From: CBDDIP01 sp965229005
GTDB lineage: Bacteria > Actinomycetota > Acidimicrobiia > Acidimicrobiales > Ilumatobacteraceae
NCBI GenBank assembly: GCA_965229005.1
Contig: CBDDIP010000001.1
Coordinates: 1,116,001-1,180,000, forward strand
Direction of reading: 5' to 3'
Length of the DNA: 64,000 nucleotides
Notes under the pieces: generated by a model
What the model saw: only the letters and a program-made list of their open reading frames with translations
Databases searched by the model: none
Told to the model about the DNA's origin: nothing
Shown here: positions 8,823 to 17,600 of the stretch, one piece after another
Numbering within the stretch: the first letter of the stretch is position 1
How the letters are laid out: each line of letters begins with the position of its first letter
Made by a program: the position numbers and the translations under genes

Positions 8823-9722
8823 TCAATCGCTGCCGATTCGCACCCAGCGAAACGGGGCCAGGTGGAGGCCGCCTTGGCCCCACCCGCAGTGGGTCACCCA
8901 CCAGCTGCCGTCGACGTCCTGCACCACCTCTGCGGCGTGGGCGTCGATGACCGCGATCTGCGCCTCGGCCCGGTACGACAGCGGATCATCACTCACCAGG
9001 ACGCGGGTCCGCCGGTAGCAGGCGAGGTCGTACGCGCCGGTGTCGGCGAACGAGCGCTGCAGACCGTCCCAATCCGGCCCGATGAAGAGGTGGAACCGGC
9101 CGCTGACGTCGACGACGAACGGCGACTCGGTCGGGCCCGCACCGGTGCCGCGCACGGCGTCCTCGTAGACCACGTGCCGGCCGCTCCAGTTGACGAGGTC
9201 GGTCGACTCCGTCGCGGCGACGATGTGCGCGCCACCGTCGGGCTCGCTCGTGGCCGTGTAGTACATGACCCAGCGATCGCCGACCCGCAGCACCATCGGA
9301 TCGCGGGCTTCGTATCCGTCGACGACCATCGGGTTCTGCGGGTGGCGATGCCACGTCCAGCAGTCGTCGGACGTGGCGAGGTGGATCCGGTAGCTCGACG
9401 GCGTCGGCCCGCCTGCGCAGTAGAACATCCACCAGCGCCCGTCGTGCTCGATGACGTGCGGGGCCCACAGGTGCGATTCGTGGTGCGCTGGGTCGGCGCG
9501 CATCGCCGGCGCATGCTTGGTCCACGGGCCGTGCAGCGACGGTGCCGTCGCGTGCAGCAGATCGACCTCCTCGAACGGCGCCATCGGTTCGGCGTGCGTG
9601 ATGCCGATCACGTGCCAGGTGCCGACCGAGTCGCGGAACACCGTGTGGTCGTTGATGTACCAACGAGCGTCCTCTCCGATCGACGGGTCGAAGATCCGCT
9701 CGAACGGACCGGTGAGCTCCAC
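8823..9722 (-). CDS. GH43/GH32-like five-bladed beta-propeller protein
   Basis: The 299-aa product has the repeating aromatic-rich blades of the GH43/GH32/GH68 fold: WYINDHTVFRDSVGTWHVIG, HLWAPHVIEHDGRWWMFYCA, EARDPMVLRVGDRWVMYYTA and TESPFVVDVSGRFHLFIGP. In that fold an Asp, an Asp in an RDP motif and a Glu in an ESP-like motif form the acidic triad; the last two are visible here. There is no signal peptide, so the protein appears cytoplasmic, acting on imported oligosaccharides if it is catalytic. The start is a GTG with no strong ribosome-binding site. It follows the PDZ protease gene by 22 bp in the same direction and is probably co-transcribed. The substrate cannot be predicted. Confidence 0.75.
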   Translation of the reverse strand: MELTGPFERIFDPSIGEDARWYINDHTVFRDSVGTWHVIGITHAEPMAPFEEVDLLHATAPSLHGPWTKHAPAMRADPAHHESHLWAPHVIEHDGRWWMFYCAGGPTPSSYRIHLATSDDCWTWHRHPQNPMVVDGYEARDPMVLRVGDRWVMYYTATSEPDGGAHIVAATESTDLVNWSGRHVVYEDAVRGTGAGPTESPFVVDVSGRFHLFIGPDWDGLQRSFADTGAYDLACYRRTRVLVSDDPLSYRAEAQIAVIDAHAAEVVQDVDGSWWVTHCGWGQGGLHLAPFRWVRIGSD

Positions 9723-9744
9723 GACGTGACGCTACGACAGGACG

Positions 9745-10620
9745 CTACGACGCGAACGAGACCGTGACGATGCGCTCCTCGTTGCCTCGAACGACGGTGA
9801 GCGTGACCGACTCCCCTGCCGCTGCCATCGCGTCGTGGAGCACGTCGATCGAGTCGATCGGCAGCTCGCCGATCGCAGCGAGCAGATCGCCCTCGGCGAT
9901 GCCGGCTGCAGCAGCCGGACCGTCCGGTTCCACGGCGCGCACGAGCACACCTGCTCGCTCTGGCAGGCCGACCGTGGCGCGCAGCTTGGCGGCGACGTGC
10001 GGCGGCGCAAGTGCGACGCCGAGGCGCGGGCGAACGACGGACGTTCCTGCTGACATCGACTCGATCGTCGTGCGCAACTCGGCGTCGATCGGGCGAGCGA
10101 CGTAGAAGCCGCGGCCGCTGCGGTGGGTGTTCAGCGCGACCACGCGCCCGTGCTGGTCGGCCAGCGGGCCGCCGGACGCACCGCGAGCCAGCGGCGCGGT
10201 GTGCTCGACGCCGCCGCGCACGTGGCGACCGCGCGGTCCGGCGAAGGCGACGTCGACCGACGACACCATGCCGAACGAGATGCGGCCTCGATGGCCGCCG
10301 CGGCTGAGGGCGAACACGACGTCGCCGGCTGTTGGCGCGGTGTCCGCCCACACCGCGACCGGTGCATCGCCGGTGTCGACATCGAGCACGACGAGATCGC
10401 CGTCCTCGTCGGCACCCGCGGCGTGGCCCTGCTCGGAGCGTCCATCGGCGAAGGTGACGAGGGTGGAACGGTCACGAAGGTTGTGCGCGTTGGTGAGCAC
10501 CTTGCCGTGGGCGATGACGACCCCCGTCCCGCGACCGTCGCGACCAACGGTGACGACGGCTGCGCTCAACGCGTCGGCGACCTGGCGGGCAGTGGTGGCC
10601 AGTTCTTCGATCAAGCTCAT
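9745..10620 (-). CDS. HtrA-like trypsin-fold serine protease with PDZ domain
   Basis: The 291-aa product has a trypsin-like domain (about 15-190) and a C-terminal PDZ domain (about 200-290, GVLVRAVEPDGPAAAAGIAEGD). The triad is visible: His46 in LTNAHNL, Asp75 in GDLVVLDVD, and Ser149 in RGASGGPL. HtrA proteases degrade or refold damaged proteins and are usually exported. This one has no signal peptide or membrane anchor when started at 10620, which has a GGAGG site 7 nt upstream, so it may act inside the cell. It is divergent from an HxlR regulator across a palindromic region and may be under its control. Confidence 0.88.
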   Translation of the reverse strand: MSLIEELATTARQVADALSAAVVTVGRDGRGTGVVIAHGKVLTNAHNLRDRSTLVTFADGRSEQGHAAGADEDGDLVVLDVDTGDAPVAVWADTAPTAGDVVFALSRGGHRGRISFGMVSSVDVAFAGPRGRHVRGGVEHTAPLARGASGGPLADQHGRVVALNTHRSGRGFYVARPIDAELRTTIESMSAGTSVVRPRLGVALAPPHVAAKLRATVGLPERAGVLVRAVEPDGPAAAAGIAEGDLLAAIGELPIDSIDVLHDAMAAAGESVTLTVVRGNEERIVTVSFAS

Positions 10621-10654
10621 GCGGGTGCCTCCATCGTGATGCGGTGACCAGCAC

Positions 10655-10689
10655 ACTTGCGGATCACTAGTGACTCGCTGATTGCAAGT
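10655..10689. promoter_or_regulatory. nested palindromes in htrA-like/hxlR divergent region
   Basis: An outer inverted repeat ACTTGC (10655-10660) and GCAAGT (10684-10689) encloses a perfect 10-bp palindrome TCACTAGTGA (10664-10673). The element lies between the divergent protease and HxlR genes. HxlR proteins bind short dyads beside their own genes, so this is a good candidate operator; that function is inferred from symmetry and position only. Confidence 0.5.
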
Positions 10690-10740
10690 AACCTACGACC
10701 AGTGCGACTGCTTCGCAACCATCGGCCACACTCGTGGCAC

Positions 10741-11205
10741 ATGCCCGCCGACCATCCCCCGAACGCTGGGCCCCACCGGCTCGGTGGCCTGACCCGCTCG
10801 CTGGGCGCCGTCGGCGACCGGTGGACGCTGCTCGTCGTCGCCGAGCTGCTCGGTGGGCCGCAGCGCTTCGGCGAGCTCGCTGCATCTCTCGGCGGCATCG
10901 CTCCGAACGTGCTCACCGCGAGGCTGCGACAGCTGGAGCGCGACGGCCTGATCGACGCCGTCCCCTACAGCGACCGCCCGGTGCGGCTGGCCTACTCGCT
11001 GACCGACGCCGGGCGCGAGCTGCAGGACGCGATCGCGATGCTCGCTGCGTGGGGTGCCCGCCAGCACGGCGATGTCGAGGGACCGGCGCACAACGTCTGC
11101 GGCACGCCGTTGGAGACCCGGCTGTGGTGCCCGACGTGCGAGCGGCTCGCCGACGCCGACCCCGACGCGGGCGACGTCACCGACGAACCCGTCGAGTGGG
11201 TCTGA
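10741..11205 (+). CDS. HxlR-family winged-helix transcriptional regulator
   Basis: The 154-aa product shows the HxlR core: RSLGAVGDRWTLLVVAELLG, GPQRFGELAASLGGIAPNVL and TARLRQLERDGLI, followed by the wing VRLAYSLTDAGREL. A C-terminal extension has CGTPLETRLWCPTCERL; its three Cys residues may bind metal or sense redox state, as seen in some family members. The ATG at 10741 starts about 15 residues before the conserved core; an in-frame TTG at 10657 falls inside the palindromic element and is less likely. It is divergent from the PDZ protease gene and probably regulates it and itself. Confidence 0.9.
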   Translation: MPADHPPNAGPHRLGGLTRSLGAVGDRWTLLVVAELLGGPQRFGELAASLGGIAPNVLTARLRQLERDGLIDAVPYSDRPVRLAYSLTDAGRELQDAIAMLAAWGARQHGDVEGPAHNVCGTPLETRLWCPTCERLADADPDAGDVTDEPVEWV

Positions 11206-11229
11206 CCGCGTCGGACCGACGGGCGATGT

Positions 11230-11976
11230 TCAGATCAGCACGTTGACGAAGACCTGCCACGCGAGCGCGCTCTTGGCCACGAGGCTGAGCAGCATGTACA
11301 CCCGCTCCCCGAAGAGGTAGTCGGCCCACCGGCCGCGCCCGCGGTACTGCAGCAGCTGGTTCACCGCGAAGCAGTTGAAGAACACGAACAGGGACACGAA
11401 GATCCCGTAGACGAAGCTCGGGACGTCGCCGTTGGCACGCACGAGGTAGACGGTGATCGCGATCCACGGCGTCGCGCCGGCAACGCATCCGAAGGCAAAC
11501 GGCGCCCACGAACGCACACGACCCGGCTCGTTCGTCGTCTCCATCAGCCAACCGAACAGGATCATCGAGGCGTTGACGCCGAACAGCGCGATGAGCGCGG
11601 CGACGTCGGAGATGCCGACGATGCCGGCGATGAGCACGATCATCACGGATGCCGACAGCGAGTACTCCACCCAACGGAACCGGTTCCGTCGAGCTGCGAG
11701 CTCGCGCTCGTAGCGCTGGAAGCCCCACGGGCTGGCGACGATCGCGTGGAACAGCGCCGAGAGGAGCGAGAACGCGGCCACTGTCCAGCCGATGCGGTAC
11801 GAGAACAGGTGCTCGAGCTCGACCGGACCAGCCGGCTGCCCCGGGGGCCCGTTGCCGAACGCGCCGGTCACGGGCAGCGAACGACCGTTGCTGAGTGCGA
11901 TCATCAGGATCCCTTGCGCTGCGTGGAGCACAGCGAGGATCGCGTTCGTTCGGCGGAGCGAGCGCATCGTGGCCAT
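11230..11976 (-). CDS. heliorhodopsin
   Basis: The 248-aa seven-helix protein carries the diagnostic heliorhodopsin motifs: RWVEYSLSASVMIVLIAG in helix 3, with Glu104 as the Schiff-base counterion; GVNASMILFGWLMETTNEP; and SLVAKSALAWQVF in helix 7, with Lys235 as the retinal-binding lysine. Two His residues typical of the family are kept (His18 in AVLHAAQ, His77 in LFHAIVAS). Heliorhodopsins bind all-trans retinal, sit in the membrane with the N-terminus inside, and are thought to be slow light sensors or membrane-enzyme regulators rather than pumps. The ATG at 11976 gives the usual family length (about 250); an ATG at 11967 is an alternative. It converges on hxlR and is divergent from a STAS gene. 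Confidence 0.95.
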   Translation of the reverse strand: MATMRSLRRTNAILAVLHAAQGILMIALSNGRSLPVTGAFGNGPPGQPAGPVELEHLFSYRIGWTVAAFSLLSALFHAIVASPWGFQRYERELAARRNRFRWVEYSLSASVMIVLIAGIVGISDVAALIALFGVNASMILFGWLMETTNEPGRVRSWAPFAFGCVAGATPWIAITVYLVRANGDVPSFVYGIFVSLFVFFNCFAVNQLLQYRGRGRWADYLFGERVYMLLSLVAKSALAWQVFVNVLI

Positions 11977-12040
11977 TCCACGAATCGTCGTCGACTCGCG
12001 GCGCGGCTGCGTGGTCCTGCTCGACACACCGTCCGAAGAA

Positions 12041-12056
12041 CCACCCCCGGGGGTGG
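12041..12056. promoter_or_regulatory. perfect 16-bp GC palindrome between heliorhodopsin and STAS genes
   Basis: CCACCCCCGGGGGTGG is a perfect 16-bp inverted repeat with no loop. It lies 65 bp upstream of the heliorhodopsin start and at or just before the start of the divergent STAS gene. Zero-loop symmetry suits a dimeric protein-binding site better than an RNA hairpin. No regulator is identified. Confidence 0.4.
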
Positions 12057-12442
12057 TAGCCGGACCCGTTTGCCGGTGCGACAGTGGACACATCGCCGTC
12101 ACCTCCACCGCCCTGCTGCAGTCGCTCGACATCGCCGTTCGCGTCGAGGCGACGGTCCGCGGGGCGACCGTCACGGTCGCCGGCGAGATCGACATGGCGA
12201 CGGCGCCGTTCGTCGGCGGGCACATCGGCGCCGCGCTCGCTGCGGGCGCTCGCCATCTCGTGATCGACCTCACCGACGTCTCGTTCATGGACTCGTCCGG
12301 GTTGCACATCGTCGACGACGCGATCGCCGCGACGAGCGAACGCGCAGGCTCCGTCACCGTCGTCGGCGCGCCGCCCGCTGTGGCGAGGTTGCTGGCGATC
12401 GCCGGCCTCGACGTGCGCTGCACGGTCCGCGCTGCTGCCTGA
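12053..12442 (+). CDS. STAS-domain anti-sigma-factor antagonist
   Basis: The 129-aa product (if started at the GTG at 12053) has a STAS domain from about residue 25: VRGATVTVAGEIDMATAPF, RHLVIDLTDVSFMDSSGLHI and VVGAPPAVARLLAIAGL. The DSSG motif contains the serine phosphorylated in the SpoIIAA/RsbV family; the unphosphorylated form binds an anti-sigma kinase and frees its sigma factor. The start is uncertain: no ATG lies in frame near the domain, and the GTG falls inside the 16-bp palindrome. No RsbW-like kinase gene is nearby. It is divergent from the heliorhodopsin gene. Confidence 0.8.
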   Translation: MVAGPVCRCDSGHIAVTSTALLQSLDIAVRVEATVRGATVTVAGEIDMATAPFVGGHIGAALAAGARHLVIDLTDVSFMDSSGLHIVDDAIAATSERAGSVTVVGAPPAVARLLAIAGLDVRCTVRAAA

Positions 12443-12492
12443 CGTCGTCGTCCGCTCCGAGCTCGCCCGACGCACCTCCGTACCATTGCGTC

Positions 12493-13326
12493 ATGCAACT
12501 CGCTCCTCGGTACGACGGCCCGGTGATCCTCTCGATCGATGACGATCCGGCGGTGCAGCTCGGCCCGGTGACGAGGCAGCGGCGGCGCTTCGAGGCGCTG
12601 CTGGGCGAGCTGAGCGACGAGCAGTGGAACGCGCCGAGCCGTTGCGACGGATGGAGCACCCGCGACGTCATCAGTCACCTCGTGACGGTCAACGGGTTCT
12701 GGCACGCCTCCGTGCAAGCCGGCCTCGGCGGCACGCCGACGCGGTTCCTGGCCGGCTTCGACCCAGCGGCGACGCCGCCGCTGCTCGTGTCGTCCATGGC
12801 CGCCGCCTCGACGAACGAGGTGTTCGAACGGTTCGTCGCCAGCAACCGAGCGTTCCTGGAGGGGCTCGCGGCGTTGACCGACGAGCAGTGGTCGGTGCTT
12901 GCCGAAGCGCCACCCGGACACGTACCCATTCGGCTGCTGGCGCAGCACGCCCTGTGGGACAGCTGGGCGCACGAGCGCGACGTCGCGATCCCCCTTGGGA
13001 TCGCGCCGGCTGTCGAGGACGACGAAGTCATCTCCTGCCTGCAGTACGCCGCCGCGATCAGCCCGGTGCTCGGCCTCGCGGTCGGTCGAACGGACACCGG
13101 TGTCCTGAGCGTCGCGGCCACCGATCCCGAGACCAGCTTCGTGCTCGAGGTCGGCGAGTGCGTTCGCCTCCGCCCGGGCGCCACGGACGCCAGCACGCCG
13201 TGCCTGCGCGGTGGCGCGGTCGAGCTCACCGAGGCGCTGACCCTGCGCATCCCGATGCCTGCCTCGACACCGATCGAGTGGCGCACGATGCTCGGCGGCC
13301 TCGAGACCGCGTTCGACGCCGTCTGA
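12493..13326 (+). CDS. DinB/TIGR03083-type mycothiol-dependent-enzyme-family protein
   Basis: The 277-aa product matches the maleylpyruvate-isomerase-type family (TIGR03083). An N-terminal DinB-like four-helix bundle has WSTRDVISHLVTVNGFW, and HALWDSWAHERDVAIPLG supplies further His residues; together these His form the usual metal site. The C-terminal 90 residues resemble the SCP2-like domain often attached (VLEVGECVRLRPG). Such enzymes use mycothiol for isomerisation or conjugation in actinobacteria; the substrate is unknown. The ATG at 12493 starts a gene 50 bp after the STAS gene, in the same direction, converging on the CoA-transferase with three bases between stops. Confidence 0.75.
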   Translation: MQLAPRYDGPVILSIDDDPAVQLGPVTRQRRRFEALLGELSDEQWNAPSRCDGWSTRDVISHLVTVNGFWHASVQAGLGGTPTRFLAGFDPAATPPLLVSSMAAASTNEVFERFVASNRAFLEGLAALTDEQWSVLAEAPPGHVPIRLLAQHALWDSWAHERDVAIPLGIAPAVEDDEVISCLQYAAAISPVLGLAVGRTDTGVLSVAATDPETSFVLEVGECVRLRPGATDASTPCLRGGAVELTEALTLRIPMPASTPIEWRTMLGGLETAFDAV

Positions 13327-13329
13327 GGA

Positions 13330-14493
13330 TCAGGTGCGCAGCCACTCGCGGATTGCGGCGCTGTCGGCGCCGAGGCGCGGCGGGGCGTGGCGATACGTCG
13401 GCGAGGCAGCGCCGAAGGTGATCGGGTTGCGGATCACGTTCACCGCTCCGGTCGCGCCGGGGATGCTGACGATCGGATCGAGGCCGAGGCGTTCGGCGAG
13501 CTCGACGCCCTCGGCAACGCTGTTGATCGGACCGCACGGAACACCGACGCCGTTGAGCGCGAGGAACAGGTCGTCGGCCGACCAGTGCGAGAGCCGTTCG
13601 ATCAGGACGGGATGCAACTCGTCGCGGTTCGCCGTGCGCGAGACGTTGCGGGCAAACCGCTCGTCTTCGGCGACCTCGGGAATCCCGAGCACGCCACACA
13701 GCGCCGAGAATTGGCGGTCGTTGGCGGCAGCGATGACGACGTCGCGATCCTTCGTCGGCATCGTCTGGTACGGGTAGATGCTCGGGTGCGCGTTGCCCAT
13801 CCGATGCGGCACCACGCCGGCGAGCGCGTATGCGCCCGTGTGGTTGACGAGCCCCGAGAGCGCCGTGGCCAGCAAGCTGACCTCCACGTGTTGGCCCTCA
13901 CCTGTCGCCTCGCGTTGGTGCAGCGCGGCAAGCACACCGATCAGTCCGTGCAGCCCGGCCATCACGTCGAAGACGGCGATGCCGGCGCGGTACGCCGGTC
14001 CGTCGGGTTCGCCGGTCAGGCTCATCAGCCCTGACACCGCCTGGACGACGAGGTCGTAGCCCGGCAGCGATGCGCCGGCGGCCGTGCCGAAACCGCTGAT
14101 CGAGAGGTAGACCAATCGCGGGTTGAGCTCCAGGGCGGAGGCAGCATCGAGCCCGAACCGGTTCAGCCCACCCGGCTTGAAGTTCTCGACCGCGATGTCT
14201 GCCCGGCGCAGCAGCTCCCGGGCGACCGCCACATCGTCGGGGTCACCGAAGTCGAGCACGATCGACTGCTTGTTGCGGTTGATCGACAGGAAGTACGTCG
14301 ACGTGCCGTCGTGCTCGGGCGGTTGCCAGGTGCGGGTCTCGTCGCCGGCTGGGCTCTCGACCTTGATCACCGTCGCTCCCAGGTCGGCGAGCAGCATCGT
14401 GCAGTACGGCCCGGCCAGCACTCGGGAGAGGTCGGCGACGATCAGGCCCGACAGCGGCCCGACCCCGACACCGATCCCTGGTTCGTTCGACAT
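13330..14493 (-). CDS. CaiB/BaiF (family III) CoA-transferase
   Basis: The 387-aa product has the family III hallmarks: DLSRVLAGPYCTMLLADLGA and TVIKVESPAGDETR at the N-terminus, NRNKQSIVLD, ENFKPGGLNRFGLD, and the AGIAVFDVMAGLHG segment, whose Asp corresponds to the catalytic aspartate that forms the aspartyl-CoA thioester. These enzymes move CoA between carboxylic acids (formate/oxalate, carnitine, succinate/benzylsuccinate and others). The ATG at 14493 is preferred over upstream codons because the family begins about 15 residues later and AAGG precedes it. The donor and acceptor acids are unknown. Confidence 0.9.
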   Translation of the reverse strand: MSNEPGIGVGVGPLSGLIVADLSRVLAGPYCTMLLADLGATVIKVESPAGDETRTWQPPEHDGTSTYFLSINRNKQSIVLDFGDPDDVAVARELLRRADIAVENFKPGGLNRFGLDAASALELNPRLVYLSISGFGTAAGASLPGYDLVVQAVSGLMSLTGEPDGPAYRAGIAVFDVMAGLHGLIGVLAALHQREATGEGQHVEVSLLATALSGLVNHTGAYALAGVVPHRMGNAHPSIYPYQTMPTKDRDVVIAAANDRQFSALCGVLGIPEVAEDERFARNVSRTANRDELHPVLIERLSHWSADDLFLALNGVGVPCGPINSVAEGVELAERLGLDPIVSIPGATGAVNVIRNPITFGAASPTYRHAPPRLGADSAAIREWLRT

Positions 14494-14645
14494 CGGGGAA
14501 CCTTGCACGCAGCGGCCCGAGCAGTGCAACCCGAACCCTCGACGTCTGGTCGAGGATGAACGTTGGCGCCACGAGCAGTCCCTGCCGTGTCGGTCGACGA
14601 CGTCCGTTGGACGTTCATCGGACGCCGATCGGGCTGGATTGCGTC

Positions 14646-17600
14646 ATGGTCGTTCGGCGTCTCGCGCTCATCATCAGCATCGTCCTCTCCCTGGTCCTCG
14701 GTGACCTGGCCGTTGCGCCGGCTGCTGCGACCTCGGCAGCCGTCGGGAGCGGACCGACGACCGCGCTGTACACGCCGGTCGTGCCCACCCGTGTTGCCGA
14801 CACGACCCTGAAGACGGTGGCGACCAAGCGAGTGGTCGTCACCGGGACGGCCGGCGTGCCCAAGACGGGCGTGGCGGCCGTGGCGCTGTCGGTGACGGCG
14901 AAGTCGCCGCTCGGTGGGTTCCTGGTCGTCTGGCGGGCGGCGACCCTGCCGCCACTGATCCCGTCGCTGTTGATGGAGCCCGGGGTCGCGGTGACGACGA
15001 CGGTGCTCGTGCCCGTCGATGCCAGCGGCGACGTCGATGTGTTCAACGCGATCGGCAACGCCGCCGTCACGATCGACGTCGTCGGGTACGTGCCCTCGGC
15101 CGGGCAGCTGACCGTGCAGCCGCCATACCGCGTCGTCGAGACCCGCCTCAAGGTCGGGGCCAACGCACTCACTGCCAACCAGACCGTCCTCGTCAAGATC
15201 GGCGGCGTCGGCGGCGTCCCGAAGACAGCGCGCGCCGCGGTGATCGATCTCGGCGCGACGTCGTCGGCCGGCACCAACCTGACGATCTGGTCGCGCACTG
15301 GCGCCCGTCCGACGATCACGAACCTCGCCGTGCCCAAGGACGAGTCGCGCAGCAACCTCGTCGTCGTGCCGCTCGACAGCGACGGGCGCGTGCAGCTGCA
15401 CAACGAGAAGGGCACCACGCACGTGAGCGTCGACGTGATCGGCTGGTTCACCGACAAGGACACCGACTTCCAGGCAAGCACCCCGACGCGGCTCGTCGAC
15501 TCGAAGGCCAACACCGGCATCAACGGGGCGCTCGCGGCGAACACGACCGCCACGCTGAAGGTGGCCGGCGCAGCCGGTGTGCCGGCGACGGGCGCTCGTG
15601 CGGTGATCGTCAACATCACGGCCTCCGCAGCGACGAAGGCGACCGCCCTGGCGGTGTGGACCGATGGCCCCCGGCCGACCGCAACTTCGCTGTCGGTGGC
15701 CCCGAACGACACCGCATCGAACACGGCCATCGTCACGTTGGATGCGACCGGCTCGATCCGCATCGCCCACACGGCCGGCACCGTGCAGCTCACCGTCGAT
15801 GTGCTCGGCTGGCTCGGCTCGACGACGCCACCACCTCCGCCGCCGACCACCACGACCACCACCACCACACCGGCCACGACCACCACCACGACCACCATCC
15901 CGCCGACGACCACGACGCGGCCCACCACCACGACCTCTGCCCCGACCACCACGACCACCACGCCGGCAACGACGACGACCGCCGCAACCACGACCACCAC
16001 CTCGCCGGCAACGACGACGACCGCGGCAACCACGACCTCGACGACAGCGCCCACGACCACCACGTCGACGACGACCTCGACCACCGCGCCGACCACGACG
16101 ACGACAACCACCACGACGACGACCACCCCGCCGACGACGACCTCGACGACGACCTCGACGACGACCACGACCACGACGACGACTACGGCACCGACCACCA
16201 CCACGACCACCGCACCGACGACCACGACGACGACCGCACCGACGACCACCACCACCGAGCCACCGGCGCCGGTGACCGGCACGTGGAAGTTCGTGCCCGA
16301 CGCGCTCACGCTGAACGGGCCTGGCGCGCAGGCGATCACCGACCTGCAGATCGTCGACGCCAACGGCGTCGCCCACGACATCGACCCACCCGCCGGCGTC
16401 TCGTTCGCCTCGCTCGGTGACACCGCCAGCGTCACCTTCACCTCACTCGGCGGCGGCCGCTACCGAGCCACGGCGACCGGCACGATCGGCACTCTGGTGC
16501 TCGTCGCCACCGTCGATGGTCAGTCGTTCCGGCCGACCATCTCGCTGACCAACGCGCTGCTGCAACCGAACGTCACCCTCGTGCCCGACAGCCAGGTCGT
16601 GTGGCCGGCCGCGGGCCTCCCGACCGGCTTCGACCCGACCACCCAGCTCTGGCCAGGCCTGTCGGCCGCTGGCGCCGGCCCGTTCACGTGGGCCGAGATC
16701 AAGGCTCGGACGAACATCGGCGGGACGAATGCCGACGGCACCAACAGCATCCCCACGGACGCTCGCATGCCCGCTGTGCTCGTCGGCACCGCACCACCCG
16801 TCGGCACCCTCGTGCTGGCCGCCGGTGGTTCGGGCCTCTACGGCAAGGTCGTCGCGCCCGCCGGCCTGCCGACCATCCAACGCAACGGCTTCTCGCTCGT
16901 CTCCCTGGAGTTCGTCGACCTGTTCGACATCTACCTGTCGATGAGCGTCGACGTCGACCTCGCCCAGCTCGCCTCGCTCGCCGACCCTGCCAGCACGCCG
17001 GCGTCGTCGGGGAGCAACCTGCGCAGCTCCGGCAGCGCCCCCGGCAAGGGCAAGGACCCGGTGTTCCTGGCCGATCCGCCGGCGACGCCCCCCGAGCCGC
17101 CGGAGGTGAAGAAGAAGTGCGAGTCGTCGGTGACGACCGACTTCTCCGCTGAGCTCGGCGGCAGCTTCAACCCGCCGACGCCGTACGGCCACGCCTCGGT
17201 GACACCGATCCAGGTGGCACCGGGCGAGTACGAGGTGGCCTCGATGGTCTTCGAGTTCGGCATGAAAGCCGACGCCAACATCACCCTCGCCGGCACCGCC
17301 TCGACCGTCGAAGCGACGTTCACGTGCAAGCTCGGATCGAAGGACCTGCCGGACATCCCCCTGCCCGGTCCGCTGGCGTTCATCTCGATCTACTCCAACC
17401 TCGAGCTGACGTGGGACGGCAACGCCTCGGTGAAGACCAACGCGCCGATCGAGTTCGGCGCCCGGTGCACGGCGCGAGCCGACGTCTCCGTGACGTTCAC
17501 CTACACCCGCGGCGGCAGCATCGTGCCGACCACCAAGCGCGACGTCGACGAGCCGACGTGCACCAGCAACATCGTGCAGCCGGCGACCACCGCGCTGCCG

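Noticed and set aside
11977..12972. Long N-terminal extension of the heliorhodopsin frame (to 580 aa)
   Set aside because: The extension is low-complexity Arg-rich sequence antisense to the STAS and DinB-like genes; the family is about 250 aa and starts near 11976.
15836..16265. Possible CRISPR-like array because of short repeats
   Set aside because: Period is 3 bp, no spacers, and it is inside an open frame coding for Thr.
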